Assembly (NCBI RefSeq): GCF_001650875.1
Contig: NZ_LXYI01000009.1
Location: forward strand, 124,001 to 188,000
Source of the DNA: Sulfitobacter sp. EhC04
Lineage (GTDB): Bacteria > Pseudomonadota > Alphaproteobacteria > Rhodobacterales > Rhodobacteraceae
Direction of reading: 5' to 3'
Length of the DNA stretch: 64,000 nt
Of this stretch, positions 49,618 through 58,982 are shown piece by piece. Both the position numbers and the translations under genes were made by a program. Under the pieces are notes generated by a model, which saw only the letters and a program-made list of their open reading frames with translations, searched no databases and was not told the origin of the DNA. Positions within the stretch are counted from its first letter, which is position 1; every line of letters begins with the position of its first letter.

Positions 49618-50511
49618 ATGATGAGCAGGCTTATTTCCCGCCCCGACAGCCGCGCAGGCCGTTTGACCGTGATGACAGGTCTGGCCCTGTCGGTGGGGCT
49701 GCTGGCGGGCTGCGAGGATACCGGGCAGCTAGGCTTTCTCAAGCCGAAGGCTGCGGCCAGCACGGCAGGGTCCACACGGTCCACCAAGCTGGTGGAGCGC
49801 GATGTGGAAGCGCCCGAAGTCTTTAATGTGACCGATCAGGGGTTGTGGGATGGCCGCCCCTCGCTGGGGGGGGTCTGGGTGGCCCATCCGGACGTGACCG
49901 AACCCGAACGGGTGATCATCCGCAACGAGGCGAACGGCAAGTTCGTGATCGGTGCCCTGTTCCGGCGCGAGCGTGAACTGCCCGGCCCGAACCTGCAGAT
50001 GTCATCGGATGCCGCTGCGGCGCTCAACGTGCTGGCCGGAGCGCCCGCACCGCTGAACGTGATCGCCCTGCGCCGCGAAGAGGCCGAGGAAACCGCCGAA
50101 GCGGAGGCCGCCGCACAAAGCGTACAAGCCCCATCGGATGTGACGGAAACGACGCTGGACCCGATCGCATCGGCCGAACAGGCGATTGACGCGGCAGAAC
50201 CCGCGCCCGCGGCAGCCGCCCCTGTGGCCCCTGCGGCGGCAAAACCGCCTGCGCCCGCTCCCAAACCGGCCTCGAGCCTGTCCAAACCCTTTGTCCAGAT
50301 CGGCATTTTCAGTGTCGAAGCCAATGCCGAACGCGCGGCCAAGCAGATGCGCGGCGCGGGCCTGGTCCCGACGGTCAAGAAATCAGAAATCAATGGCAAG
50401 CCGTTCTGGCGCGTCGTCGTCGGCCCGGTCACCAGCCCGTCCGAACTCAATAGCCTGATCAAGAAGATCAAGGGCGAAGGGTTCTCGGACGCCTACGCCG
50501 TGTCGAGCTAA
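49618..50511 (+). CDS. SPOR-domain lipoprotein
   Basis: 297 residues. N-terminal signal with a lipobox LLAGC (cysteine near residue 32). An Ala/Pro-rich linker (about 155-220) leads to a SPOR domain (KPFVQIGIFSVEANAERAAKQMRGAGL...FWRVVVGPVTSPSELNSLIKKIK, about 222-297) that binds denuded septal peptidoglycan. It precedes a D,D-carboxypeptidase gene, which fits a wall-remodelling role. AAGGACGAAA precedes the start. Confidence 0.9.
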   Translation: MMSRLISRPDSRAGRLTVMTGLALSVGLLAGCEDTGQLGFLKPKAAASTAGSTRSTKLVERDVEAPEVFNVTDQGLWDGRPSLGGVWVAHPDVTEPERVIIRNEANGKFVIGALFRRERELPGPNLQMSSDAAAALNVLAGAPAPLNVIALRREEAEETAEAEAAAQSVQAPSDVTETTLDPIASAEQAIDAAEPAPAAAAPVAPAAAKPPAPAPKPASSLSKPFVQIGIFSVEANAERAAKQMRGAGLVPTVKKSEINGKPFWRVVVGPVTSPSELNSLIKKIKGEGFSDAYAVSS

Positions 50512-50532
50512 TCACAGGAGCTTTCCCAGACC

Positions 50533-51684
50533 ATGATCCGCCACTTTGCTGCCTGCCTGGCGCTGATCCTGTTCAGCCTTCCCGCCCAAGCCTTCGAGAC
50601 CAAGGCGAGTGCCGCCTATGTCTATGACCTGACCACCGGCACGGTGCTTCTGGCCAAGAATGCCGATCAACCGCTGCCGCCTGCCTCCATGTCCAAGCTG
50701 ATGACGCTCTACATGACGTTCGAGGCGCTGGAGAACGGGCGGCTGGAACTGGATGACGAATTGCTCGTCTCTGCCGATGCGGCGGCCTATGGCGGGTCCA
50801 CCATGTTCCTGCAACAGGGAGAGCGCGTATCGGTCGAGGATCTGTTGCGCGGCATCATCGTGCTGTCGGGCAATGACGCCTGCGTTGTGCTGGCAGAGGC
50901 GCTGTCGGGGACCGAAGCGCGTTTTGCCCGCGACATGACCACCCGCGCACAGCAGTTGGGCATGACGAATTCGACCTTCATGAACTCCAACGGCTGGCCC
51001 AAGCCCGGTCACCGCATGTCGATGCGCGATCTTGGGCTGGTGGCGACCAAACTGATCACGGAATTCCCGCAGTTCTACCCGATGTTCGCCGAAGAGGAGT
51101 TCCTGTTTGATGCCAACGAGGCCGCAAACCGGTATAACCGCAATCCGCTGCTCAAGCTGGGGATTGGGGCGGACGGCTTGAAAACCGGCCACACCACCGA
51201 GGCGGGCTATGGGCTGGTCGGATCGGCCAAGCAGGGGAACCGCCGTGTGGTTTTCGTGATCTCGGGGCTCGACACCGCAGAGGCACGCGCACAGGAATCC
51301 GAGGCCATCGTCAACTGGGCCTTCCGCCAATTCTCCGAACGCACGCTGGGCGAGGCCGGCACACGCATCACCGAGGTGCCTGTGGCGCTGGGTGCGGTTC
51401 AGACCGTGGGCCTTGAGCTGAAAGACACGCTGAAAATGCTGACCCCCTATACCGGCAGCAAAGAGGTGACGGCGGAGGCGATCTATCAGACGCCTTTCAA
51501 GGCCCCGATCGAAAAGGGTGCCGAGATGGGCGAGCTGCTGATCACCCGCGAAGGTCTGCCCGAGGTGCGCGTGCCGCTGGTGGCTGCCGATGATGTGGCC
51601 CCGGGTGGCTTCATGATCAAACTGGCCGCGGCGGCGCAGCATCTGTTGGCGCGGATCAATGCAGGTCCGCAGGAAGCCTCGTGA
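50533..51684 (+). CDS. D-alanyl-D-alanine carboxypeptidase (PBP5/6 type)
   Basis: 383 residues with a signal peptide (MIRHFAACLALILFSLPAQA). The serine-protease-like triad: Ser52-x-x-Lys55 in SMSK, Ser112-Gly-Asn114, and KTG at 217-219. C-terminal beta domain and amphipathic helix (GGFMIKLAAAAQHLLARI) that anchors to the membrane. It trims stem peptides in the periplasm. Stop overlaps the tmk start (GTGA), so the two are coupled. Confidence 0.95.
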   Translation: MIRHFAACLALILFSLPAQAFETKASAAYVYDLTTGTVLLAKNADQPLPPASMSKLMTLYMTFEALENGRLELDDELLVSADAAAYGGSTMFLQQGERVSVEDLLRGIIVLSGNDACVVLAEALSGTEARFARDMTTRAQQLGMTNSTFMNSNGWPKPGHRMSMRDLGLVATKLITEFPQFYPMFAEEEFLFDANEAANRYNRNPLLKLGIGADGLKTGHTTEAGYGLVGSAKQGNRRVVFVISGLDTAEARAQESEAIVNWAFRQFSERTLGEAGTRITEVPVALGAVQTVGLELKDTLKMLTPYTGSKEVTAEAIYQTPFKAPIEKGAEMGELLITREGLPEVRVPLVAADDVAPGGFMIKLAAAAQHLLARINAGPQEAS

Positions 51685-52319
51685 GCGACAAGGGGCTGTT
51701 CATCAGCTTTGAAGGCATCGACGGTTCAGGGAAATCCACCCAGGCCAGGCTGCTGGCCGATCATCTGCGGGGCTCTGGGCGTGAGGTGATCCTGACGCGG
51801 GAGCCCGGCGGCTCCCCCGGTGCAGAGGAAATCCGCGCGCTGGTCTTGCAGGGCGATCCCGACCGCTGGTCGGCGGAAACCGAGATTTTGCTGTTCACCG
51901 CCGCACGCCGCGACCACCTTGAACGCACCATCCGCCCCGCGCTTGCGGCGGGCAAGGTGGTGATCTGCGACCGCTTTGCGGATTCAACCCGGATGTATCA
52001 GGGCCTGTCGCGCGGCGACCTGCGCGGCGTTGTGGACCGGCTGCATGACCTGATGATCGGGGTAGAGCCGGACCTGACCATCCTGATCGACATGGACCCC
52101 GCCGAAGGGTTGAGCCGCGCGCTGTCCCGCAAGGGGGCAGAGGAACGGTTCGAGGATTTCGGCGAGGATCTGCAAAAGGCCATGCGCGCGGGGTTCCTGG
52201 CGCTGGCCGATGAATCTGCGGATCGGTTCCGGGTGATCGACGGCGCGCGGGCTGTTGATGACGTGGCCTCAGATGTCCGCGCGGTTGCGGACGGTTTTTT
52301 ACCGAAGCGGCGCGCCTGA
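51681..52319 (+). CDS. tmk: Thymidylate kinase
   Basis: 212 residues, GTG start. P-loop FEGIDGSGKSTQ at about 8-19, DR motif VICDRFADSTRMYQG and a basic LID-like region. Converts dTMP to dTDP. In many Rhodobacterales tmk is followed directly by holB; here the pair is split by about 1.7 kb. Confidence 0.95.
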   Translation: MSDKGLFISFEGIDGSGKSTQARLLADHLRGSGREVILTREPGGSPGAEEIRALVLQGDPDRWSAETEILLFTAARRDHLERTIRPALAAGKVVICDRFADSTRMYQGLSRGDLRGVVDRLHDLMIGVEPDLTILIDMDPAEGLSRALSRKGAEERFEDFGEDLQKAMRAGFLALADESADRFRVIDGARAVDDVASDVRAVADGFLPKRRA

Positions 52320-52648
52320 CGGCTGGCAGGCCGGAAAACCGCCCCCCGTGGTCGTCAGTGTTGATCCTGCCCAAGCATCGAATAAGGATGGTCTTGAGCA
52401 CAGCCGCCATACATCCGCCGACCTGCCGACGGTCATTATGCGGGACGCAGCAGACTTTCGCCAAAGCCCGGAATCAAGCCGAAGGCGCCGGGCCATCGCC
52501 TGCCCGCCCCTCGGGTAGGCGATTTGGTGAGGCCGGGTATGACTCTGACAGGGATCATCATGACTGAGAAATCAAGTGGCATGGACAGAGGTCAGGATCG
52601 CCCACCCCGGGCAGGCGATGGCCCGGCTTGCGCTTCGCGTCACTCAGG
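52320..52648. other. Gene-poor gap downstream of tmk
   Basis: 329 bp with several open frames on both strands but none with a family match or convincing ribosome-binding site. The right side leads into the MITE-like element. Confidence 0.5.
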
Positions 52649-52822
52649 GCTGATTTTGTTGAAAAGCTCCATCGCTCTGCGAATGCAGGCCTTGAAACGG
52701 AATTTCGTTCTGGACGCGGTCGATTTTGTCATCCCAGCTAGGCGTTGCCGTAGTTTGGCAGAACGTGGGTTCTGAGAATTTTAACCGTTTTGTTCGGGAC
52801 CGAGTTTCTCAACAAAATCAGC
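52649..52822. mobile_element. MITE-like element with imperfect terminal inverted repeats
   Basis: 52649-52669 and 52802-52822 are 21-bp inverted repeats with 2 mismatches (core TGATTTTGTTGA / TCAACAAAATCA). The 174-bp unit encodes no transposase. It lies between tmk and a lipoprotein gene and may mark a past insertion event. I could not define target-site duplications. Confidence 0.55.
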
Positions 52823-52975
52823 TCCTTCCCGCCATTCGCCGCACGCTGCACCAATGTCCGCATCGGCAGTTCGCCTGCACGCGGATGTTGGTCGTGTTTG
52901 ATACTTCCCGTCGGTGTTCCTTGTGGATGGAGGATCATTCAGCTTTCGACAAATACCTGCCCGCAAAAACGGCAA

Positions 52976-52997
52976 AAGGCCCCGCGAACGGGGCCTT
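52976..52997 (-). terminator. Terminator of the TbpB-like lipoprotein gene
   Basis: AAGGCCCCG (52976-52984) pairs with CGGGGCCTT (52989-52997) around a CGAA loop; on the minus strand it is followed by TTGCCGTTTTTG. It lies 28 bp past the stop at 53025. Confidence 0.8.
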
Positions 52998-53024
52998 CTC
53001 CGGAGGTACGAGGTTGGGGAGGTG

Positions 53025-53741
53025 TTATTCGCGTTCCAGCACGAATGTCCCGCCACCGCCGATGAGGATCGGCGCGCCGCCGGGACGGTCTGTCACGACA
53101 ACCGTGGCCGGTCCGACAGCCGCCTGCGCCTGACCGCCGCCAATCGGGCCGAGGAAGGAACCGCCAAGGCCAAGGTTGACCTGACCGATGCTGCCGCTGA
53201 CCGGATCAACCAGTTCGCCACCCATGTTCAGGGTAAAGACGTTGGTCACCACCTCGGTGGGCGCACCGGGGATCGGCGGTACGCCGGGGGGCAGAATGAT
53301 CGGCTGCGTCTGTTCGGACAGGACCGAAGGCGCGATGCCGTCCGCACTGTCGAGGGTGCCGTCGAGCGTGAAGGCGTCGCCGCCCAACTCGCCCCGGAAG
53401 TTGGTGGCGGTCCCGGCGATGGTTTCGTTGTCGAAATCCGCCTGAACTTCCAGATCGCCAAGGGCATAGCCGGTGGTGTTGGTGTTATCATTGGCGGTGA
53501 TATTCAACAGGGTGGACCCGCGGAAGGTGCCCTGCCCCACCAGTTCGACGCTGGTCGGTGCCAGGCTTGTCGTGTTCGACAATTCGTCGAATTTGGCGTC
53601 GTAATCGGCGCGGTTTGCAGCCGGTCCAGCGCCACCGCCGCCACCTCCGCCGCCGCCGCCCAGAGCATTGTTGGAACAGGCCGCCATCGAAAGGCAGGAT
53701 GCCCCCAGCAGACCCGCGCGCAAAATACTTTGATAGTTCAC
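53025..53741 (-). CDS. Lipoprotein with transferrin-binding-protein-like beta barrel
   Basis: 238 residues. GTG at 53739-53741 is preferred because AAGGGGA lies 7 bp upstream; an ATG eight codons earlier lacks a good RBS. Signal peptide with lipobox SMAAC near residue 24, then a Gly-run (about ten glycines) linker. The rest is beta-rich with GTFRGSTLLNITANDN and FRGELGGDAFTLDGTLD, like the small beta-barrel domain of TbpB/Slam-dependent lipoproteins. Ligand unknown. It and the MITE sit between tmk and holB. Confidence 0.6.
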   Translation of the reverse strand: MNYQSILRAGLLGASCLSMAACSNNALGGGGGGGGGGAGPAANRADYDAKFDELSNTTSLAPTSVELVGQGTFRGSTLLNITANDNTNTTGYALGDLEVQADFDNETIAGTATNFRGELGGDAFTLDGTLDSADGIAPSVLSEQTQPIILPPGVPPIPGAPTEVVTNVFTLNMGGELVDPVSGSIGQVNLGLGGSFLGPIGGGQAQAAVGPATVVVTDRPGGAPILIGGGGTFVLERE

Positions 53742-54037
53742 AATAATTTCCCCTTCGTGGCTCAAAACACATTCAGATGGGTGCCATGCTGCCCTGCAAA
53801 GAAATCGCAGCGAACAGGCGAAACCATGCCATCAATTGCATTGTGAAATGACCTTTGGTCACTCCCCCAATCGGGGGATGCAGGGGCAATTCGTGGTATT
53901 AATGTGCCGTTTCGATCAGGAGTTGCCACCACAGGTTGTTGCCGTCGGCACACCCGTCCGGTCTGGCCATCCGAAACGGGCCTGCCAGAGCGCCACCGCC
54001 CCCTTTCAACCGCCGCGATCCGTGGTAAACGAAACCC

Positions 54038-55147
54038 ATGAGCGACGAGGCCCCACATCCCGACCAACTCAGCGGTGCGCTGCATCCGCGCGATACGCCT
54101 GCCCTGATCGGACAGGCGGGGGCCGAAGCCGGTTTTCTTGACGCCTGGAACAGCGGCAAACTGCATCACGCCTGGCTGCTGAGCGGTCCGCGCGGGGTCG
54201 GCAAGGCGACCCTGGCCTGGCGGATTGCGCGGTTCGTGCTGGCCACACCCGATCCTGATGCGGGCGGCATGTTCGCCACCCCTGCCCCGGACAGCCTGGA
54301 CATCGACGCCGACCATCCCGTGGCACGGCGCGTGGCCTCGGGCGGCGAAGGCGCGTTGAAATCCGTCACCCGCAGCGTGAATCCGGAAACCAAGCGGATG
54401 CGCAAACAGATCGTGGTCGATGACATCCGCGCGCTCAACGGCTTTTTCCAGATGTCCGCCGCCGACGGGGGACGCCGCGTGGTGATCATCGACGACGCGG
54501 ACGTAATGAACGTCAATGCCGCAAACGCCCTGCTGAAAATGCTGGAAGAGCCGCCTGCGCGGGCCATTTTGCTGTTGATCAGCCACCAGCCCTCCGGCCT
54601 GCTGCCGACTATCCGCTCGCGCTGCCGCACCCTGCGGCTGGGCACGCTGGACCCCGAACAGATGGCGGCGGCCCTGTCGGCCTCCGGTGTCGATGGCGAT
54701 CCGGCGGCCCTGGCCGAACTTTCCGGCGGCTCGGTCGGCGGGGCCTTGCGGCTGTCGCTGATGGGCGGATTGCAGATCTATGCGGAACTGATCGACCTGC
54801 TGTCCTCCATGCCGCGCATGGACCGCGCCCGCGCCATCAAACTGGCCGAGGCAGCGGCCCAGCGCGGAGCCGAGGAAAAGCTGACCCTGCTGTTCACGCT
54901 GATCGACCTGATGCTGGCGCGGCTGGCCCGGACCGGGGCCACAGGCGCACCCCCGGCGGTCGAGGCCGCAAGGGGCGAGGCACAGACCCTGGCGCGGCTG
55001 GCCCCCACCGCGCAACAAGGCCGGGTCTGGGCCAATCTGGCGCAACAGGTATCCGACCGCGCGCAACATGGGCTGGCGGTCAACCTTGACCCTGCCGCGC
55101 TGGTCCTAGATACCCTGCTCAAGATCGCAGAAAACGCGCCGCGCTAG
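54038..55147 (+). CDS. holB: DNA polymerase III delta' subunit
   Basis: 369 residues. AAA+ fold: LLSGPRGVGKATLAW near 49-63 (P-loop), VVIIDDADVMNVNAANALLKMLEEPP (Walker B region and SRC-box neighbourhood) and IRSRCRTL. Part of the clamp loader at the replication fork. It lies upstream of tatD in the usual order. Confidence 0.93.
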   Translation: MSDEAPHPDQLSGALHPRDTPALIGQAGAEAGFLDAWNSGKLHHAWLLSGPRGVGKATLAWRIARFVLATPDPDAGGMFATPAPDSLDIDADHPVARRVASGGEGALKSVTRSVNPETKRMRKQIVVDDIRALNGFFQMSAADGGRRVVIIDDADVMNVNAANALLKMLEEPPARAILLLISHQPSGLLPTIRSRCRTLRLGTLDPEQMAAALSASGVDGDPAALAELSGGSVGGALRLSLMGGLQIYAELIDLLSSMPRMDRARAIKLAEAAAQRGAEEKLTLLFTLIDLMLARLARTGATGAPPAVEAARGEAQTLARLAPTAQQGRVWANLAQQVSDRAQHGLAVNLDPAALVLDTLLKIAENAPR

Positions 55148-55157
55148 GAATACAGGC

Positions 55158-55958
55158 ATGACCCCGCAGATCACCGACAGCCACTGCCATCTCGATTTCC
55201 CCGATTTCGAAGGCCAGTTGCCCCAGGTCATCGCCCGCGCGGCAGAGGCGGGTGTGACACGTATGGTCACCATCTGCACCAAACTGCGCAATGAACCCGC
55301 CGTGCGCGCCATTGCCGAGGCACATGCCCCGGTGTTCTACGCCGCAGGCACCCACCCGATGTCCGCCGCCGCCGAACCGCTGGTCAGCCACGACCAACTG
55401 ATGGCCCTGACCCGCCACCCCAAGATGGTCGGCATCGGTGAAACCGGGCTGGATTACCATTACACCGCCGAAAGCGCGGAAGTGCAGAAGGCATCGCTGC
55501 GCATCCATATTGCCGCGGCGCGCGACAGCTGCCTGCCCCTGATCATCCATGCCCGTGACGCCGATGACGACATGGCCGCGATCCTAACAGAGGAATACGC
55601 AAACGGCGCATATCCTTGCGTCATGCATTGCTTTTCCTCATCGGCTGAACTGGCCCGCGCCGCGCTTGATCTGGGCTTCTACCTCAGCATGTCGGGCATC
55701 ACCGCCTTTCCAAAATCGCAAGAACTGCGCGACATCTTTGCCAATGCGCCGCTGGACCGCATCCTGGTTGAAACCGATGCCCCCTACCTTGCTCCGCCGC
55801 CGCACCGGGGCAAGACGAATGAGCCCGCCTTTTCCGCCCATACCGCGCGCCGCGCTGCCCAGACTTTCGGCCTCGACTACGCCGATTTCGCCGCGCGCAC
55901 GCAGGAAAACTTCGACCGGCTGTTCAGCAAGGCCGCGCAATACGAAAAGGCCGCCTGA
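55158..55958 (+). CDS. TatD family metal-dependent hydrolase/DNase
   Basis: 266 residues. Metal ligands His9 and His11 in DSHCHLDFPDF, GETGLDY, HARDAD, MHCFSSS and ETDAPYLAPPPHRGKTNEP, the order of the TatD/YcfH family TIM-barrel hydrolases. Role in DNA quality control or D-Tyr-tRNA-like chemistry is family knowledge and not specific here. The next gene starts on its stop (TGATG). Confidence 0.93.
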   Translation: MTPQITDSHCHLDFPDFEGQLPQVIARAAEAGVTRMVTICTKLRNEPAVRAIAEAHAPVFYAAGTHPMSAAAEPLVSHDQLMALTRHPKMVGIGETGLDYHYTAESAEVQKASLRIHIAAARDSCLPLIIHARDADDDMAAILTEEYANGAYPCVMHCFSSSAELARAALDLGFYLSMSGITAFPKSQELRDIFANAPLDRILVETDAPYLAPPPHRGKTNEPAFSAHTARRAAQTFGLDYADFAARTQENFDRLFSKAAQYEKAA

Positions 55959-56758
55959 TGGCCGAGATGCGGGTCACGATACTGGGCTGTGGATCTTCCG
56001 GCGGTGTGCCGCGTCTTGGCGGGCATTGGGGCGATTGCGACCCCGCCGAGCCGCGCAACCACCGCCGCCGCTGTTCCGCGCTGGTGGAGCGGATCACCGA
56101 TGCGGGCACCACCGCCGTGCTGATCGACACCTCCCCCGACATGCGCAGCCAGTTGCTTGACGCAGGCGTGGGGCGGCTGGACGCGGTGCTCTATACCCAT
56201 GCCCATGCCGATCACGTCCACGGGCTGGACGATTTGCGGATGATCGTAATTAACATGCGCGCCCGCCTGCCGGTCTGGGCCGACGCCCCCACACGCACCG
56301 CCCTGCTGGACCGGTTCGGCTATGCCTTTATCCGGCCCGAGGGGTCGATGTATCCCCCCATCCTCGAAATGAACGACATTGACGGCGATGTCACCATCGA
56401 AGGGCCTGGCGGCGCGCTGACCTTTTCGCCTTTTCTGGTCAATCACGGCGGCATGGATGCACTGGGTTTCAAGATGAACAATGTCGCCTATCTGCCTGAT
56501 GTTGTGAGCATTCCCGAAGACGCCTGGTCCCAATTGCATGGCTTGACCTGCTGGATCGTGGACGCCCTGCGCCGCACGCCGCATCCAACCCACAGCCACC
56601 TGGCGCAGACCCTGGACTGGATCGCACAGCTGACACCAAAGCGCGCCGTGCTGACCAACATGCACAACGATCTCGACTACCGCACCCTTGCCGCCGAAAC
56701 CCCGGACCATATCGAGCCTGCCTATGACGGCATGGTGCTGAGTTTTCCCCTGACCTGA
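55958..56758 (+). CDS. Metallo-beta-lactamase-fold hydrolase, PhnP-like
   Basis: 266 residues. HAHADH at His81-His86 and GCGSSGGVPRLGGHWGDCDP at the N-terminus match the PhnP/YcbI-like group of phosphodiesterase-type MBL enzymes. ATG shares a base with the tatD stop. Confidence 0.9.
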   Translation: MAEMRVTILGCGSSGGVPRLGGHWGDCDPAEPRNHRRRCSALVERITDAGTTAVLIDTSPDMRSQLLDAGVGRLDAVLYTHAHADHVHGLDDLRMIVINMRARLPVWADAPTRTALLDRFGYAFIRPEGSMYPPILEMNDIDGDVTIEGPGGALTFSPFLVNHGGMDALGFKMNNVAYLPDVVSIPEDAWSQLHGLTCWIVDALRRTPHPTHSHLAQTLDWIAQLTPKRAVLTNMHNDLDYRTLAAETPDHIEPAYDGMVLSFPLT

Positions 56759-56840
56759 TTTCTTTTTGGCCCCAAATATTCCCACGGGGGTCCGGGGGTG
56801 TGAACCCTCCGGCGCTCCCGGCATAGCGAAAGCCCCGACC
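56759..56840. other. GC-rich structured gap
   Basis: Contains CACGGGGGTCCGGGGGTGTGAACCC..., capable of alternative GC hairpins. Similar stretches after TTTTTGGCCCC are common between genes in Rhodobacterales, as I recall; it may act as a terminator for the MBL gene. Confidence 0.4.
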
Positions 56841-57770
56841 GTGCAGAACCTTCTCGATGTCATCCTGCCTGTCTTTCTGGTCATCGGCTTTGGTTATATG
56901 GCTGTCTGGCGCAAGCTTTTCCCGATCTCCGGCATTGATGGGGTCATGAAGTTCACCCAGAACTTCGCCATCCCCTGCCTGCTGTTCCAGGCCATCGCGA
57001 AACTGGATCTCGGCAGTGATTTCGACCCCGCCCTGCTGGTCAGCTTTTATGCCGGGGCCGCGATCTGTTTTGCGCTGGGGCTTTTTGGCGCGCGGCTGCT
57101 GCTGCGCCGCCCCTGGGAGGACTGCGTGGCCATCGGGTTTTGCTGCCTGTTTTCCAATTCGGTCCTGCTCGGCCTGCCGATCTCCGAACGCGCCTATGGA
57201 CCGGATGCCTTGACCGGCAACTTCGCGATCATCGCCCTGCACTCGCCGTTTTGCTACGGGCTGGGCATCACCGTGATGGAGGTCGTGCGCAACCGGGGCC
57301 AGTCAACGGTGAAACTGGCAGGTGCTGTCGGACGGGCGATGTTCAGCAACGCGCTGGTGCTGGCGATCCTGGGCGGTTTTGCCTACAACCTGACCGGTCA
57401 GCCGATCCCCGGTGTCGTCGATGACGCCCTGTCGCTGATCGCCCGCGCCGCCCTGCCCGCAGCACTTTTTGCGCTGGGTGGCGTGTTGATCCAATACAGG
57501 CCCGAAGGTGACAAGATCGCCATCGCCATGGTCTGCATCATCGCGCTGCTGGTGCATCCCGCGCTGGTCTGGTGCTTTGGCACGGCCCTGTCGCTGCCGC
57601 AGGATGGCTTCCGCTCCGGCGTGCTGACAGCGGCGATGGCACCGGGGTTCAACGCCTATATCTTTGCCAATATGTACGGCAAAAGCCGCCGCGTCGCCGC
57701 GTCTTCCGTACTGATCGCAACCGGCGCGTCGCTGCTGACGGTCTGGCTGTGGCTGGAAATTCTGGCCTGA
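56841..57770 (+). CDS. AEC family transporter
   Basis: 309 residues, GTG start at 56841 (VQNLLDVILPVFLVIGFGYMAVW). About ten hydrophobic segments in two halves; NFAIPCLLFQAIAK and LPAALFALGGVLIQY carry the N/P and GG turns of the auxin efflux carrier/malonate transporter group. Substrate unknown, likely an organic acid. Confidence 0.88.
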   Translation: MQNLLDVILPVFLVIGFGYMAVWRKLFPISGIDGVMKFTQNFAIPCLLFQAIAKLDLGSDFDPALLVSFYAGAAICFALGLFGARLLLRRPWEDCVAIGFCCLFSNSVLLGLPISERAYGPDALTGNFAIIALHSPFCYGLGITVMEVVRNRGQSTVKLAGAVGRAMFSNALVLAILGGFAYNLTGQPIPGVVDDALSLIARAALPAALFALGGVLIQYRPEGDKIAIAMVCIIALLVHPALVWCFGTALSLPQDGFRSGVLTAAMAPGFNAYIFANMYGKSRRVAASSVLIATGASLLTVWLWLEILA

Positions 57771-57786
57771 ACCCAGGCCCGGCCGC

Positions 57787-58566
57787 TCAGCCCGCCCATT
57801 GCCCGCCGCCGTCCATGTCGATCACGGTGCCGGACAGGTAGTGCACCCTTGGGCTGGCCAGCATGACAGCAAGGGCAGCCACCTCCTGTGGCTGCGCCGG
57901 CCGCCCGAAGGGGAATGCGTCCGGGTCCAGCAGCTCTTCCCAGCGGCTCTCGTCGTCAAACCGGTCCTGCGCGGCGGCGCGCAGCCGGTCTGTCATCCGG
58001 TCGGTGACTGTGGCGGAAGGATTGATGCCGAATACCCGCACATTGTCTTGTGGGGTTTCTGCCCCCAGCGCATTGGTAAAGCCGATCAGGGCCGCGTTCC
58101 CGGCAGCACCGATGATGTAGGATGGCCGCACAGCCCGTCCGCCCATCCCGATGATGTTGATGATCGTGCCGCTGCCCCTTGCCCGCATCCGGGGGGCATA
58201 GAGCATGCAAAGGTGGATATACCCCCATACTTTCAGCTCAAAACCTGTTCGCCAGTCGTCCATGCTGCGCGCGGAGAGCGGGCCGGACTTGATCGCACCG
58301 GCATTGTTTACCAGAAGGTCGATGTCCGGTGCCTGCCTGAACAGGGCTGCGCGATCGGCATCTTTCGACAGGTCCGCGGTGATGTGGTCAATGATCCCGC
58401 CAGTGTGATCCCTCAACTCAGCTGAGGCACCACGCAATGCATCCTCCCGGCGCGAGACAAGTGTGATCCGCGCACCCTCTTCCGCGAATGAACGCGCAAT
58501 CGCCAGCCCGATGCCTTTCGACGCGCCGGTCACCAGAACATGTTTGTCACGCAATTTGAGTTCCAT
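57787..58566 (-). CDS. SDR family oxidoreductase with variant active site
   Basis: 259 residues. N-terminal VTGASKGIGLAIA and NNAGA are intact. The usual YxxxK region reads SYIIGAAGNAALIGFT: Tyr present, Lys replaced by Gly or Asn. The same GAAGNAAL pattern occurs in a subset of SDRs I have seen, so this may be a subfamily trait. Convergent with the AEC transporter gene. Confidence 0.85.
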   Translation of the reverse strand: MELKLRDKHVLVTGASKGIGLAIARSFAEEGARITLVSRREDALRGASAELRDHTGGIIDHITADLSKDADRAALFRQAPDIDLLVNNAGAIKSGPLSARSMDDWRTGFELKVWGYIHLCMLYAPRMRARGSGTIINIIGMGGRAVRPSYIIGAAGNAALIGFTNALGAETPQDNVRVFGINPSATVTDRMTDRLRAAAQDRFDDESRWEELLDPDAFPFGRPAQPQEVAALAVMLASPRVHYLSGTVIDMDGGGQWAG

Positions 58567-58747
58567 CAGCCTACCTCCGTTAGGGCCCCCGGTTCAGAGC
58601 AAAAGCACCGCGCGGACCGCCCGCCCATTGTGGCAGGGAATGGTCCTGAGCAAAATGCTCGGGGGCAAGGAGATTATTGCCATCCGATTCTCTGACAGAA
58701 AACAGCGCGCGTTACGCGCCACCACATTGGAAAAATTGAAATTTTCT

Positions 58748-58982
58748 GCGCCCGTTCGAACAAGGATCAAACCCGATCATACAACCGGCAAAGCCAATCG
58801 ACCTTGAGAGAGTGGTGCGGGTGAGAGGACAAACCTCGAACCAAACCTGTGCTCAAGTAGCGCTCCGCGCGGTAGCACAACAAAAAATGGTGCGACCGTT
58901 CGAACAAAGTTCGAACCTGATCATAAAACCGGCCAAGCCAATCGAACTTGAGAGATTGGTGCGGTCGGAGAGACTCGAACTC
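58748..58982. repeat. Diverged 144-bp-period tandem repeat with tRNA-like 3' ends
   Basis: A unit beginning CCGTTCGAACAA..., passing ...ATCATA.AACCGGC.AAGCCAATCGA.CTTGAGAGA and ending TGGTGCGG appears at about 58748-58842 and again at about 58892-58982, offset by 144 bp. Each ends in a sequence resembling the tRNA T-arm and acceptor end in reverse. It may record successive integrations at one site. Confidence 0.7.
58957..58982. other. Putative attachment site: 3' end of a tRNA-Leu-like gene
   Basis: On the minus strand this reads GAGTTCGAGTCTCTCC then GACCGCACCA, the T-arm end plus acceptor of a class II tRNA (best resembling tRNA-Leu). No tRNA body follows at higher coordinates, so it is a partial copy, as left by integration. 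The complete tRNA should be at the far end of the element. Confidence 0.6.

Noticed and set aside
52738..52938. 66-codon minus-strand frame across the MITE-like element
   Set aside because: Spans the element's end repeat and shows no similarity; likely chance.
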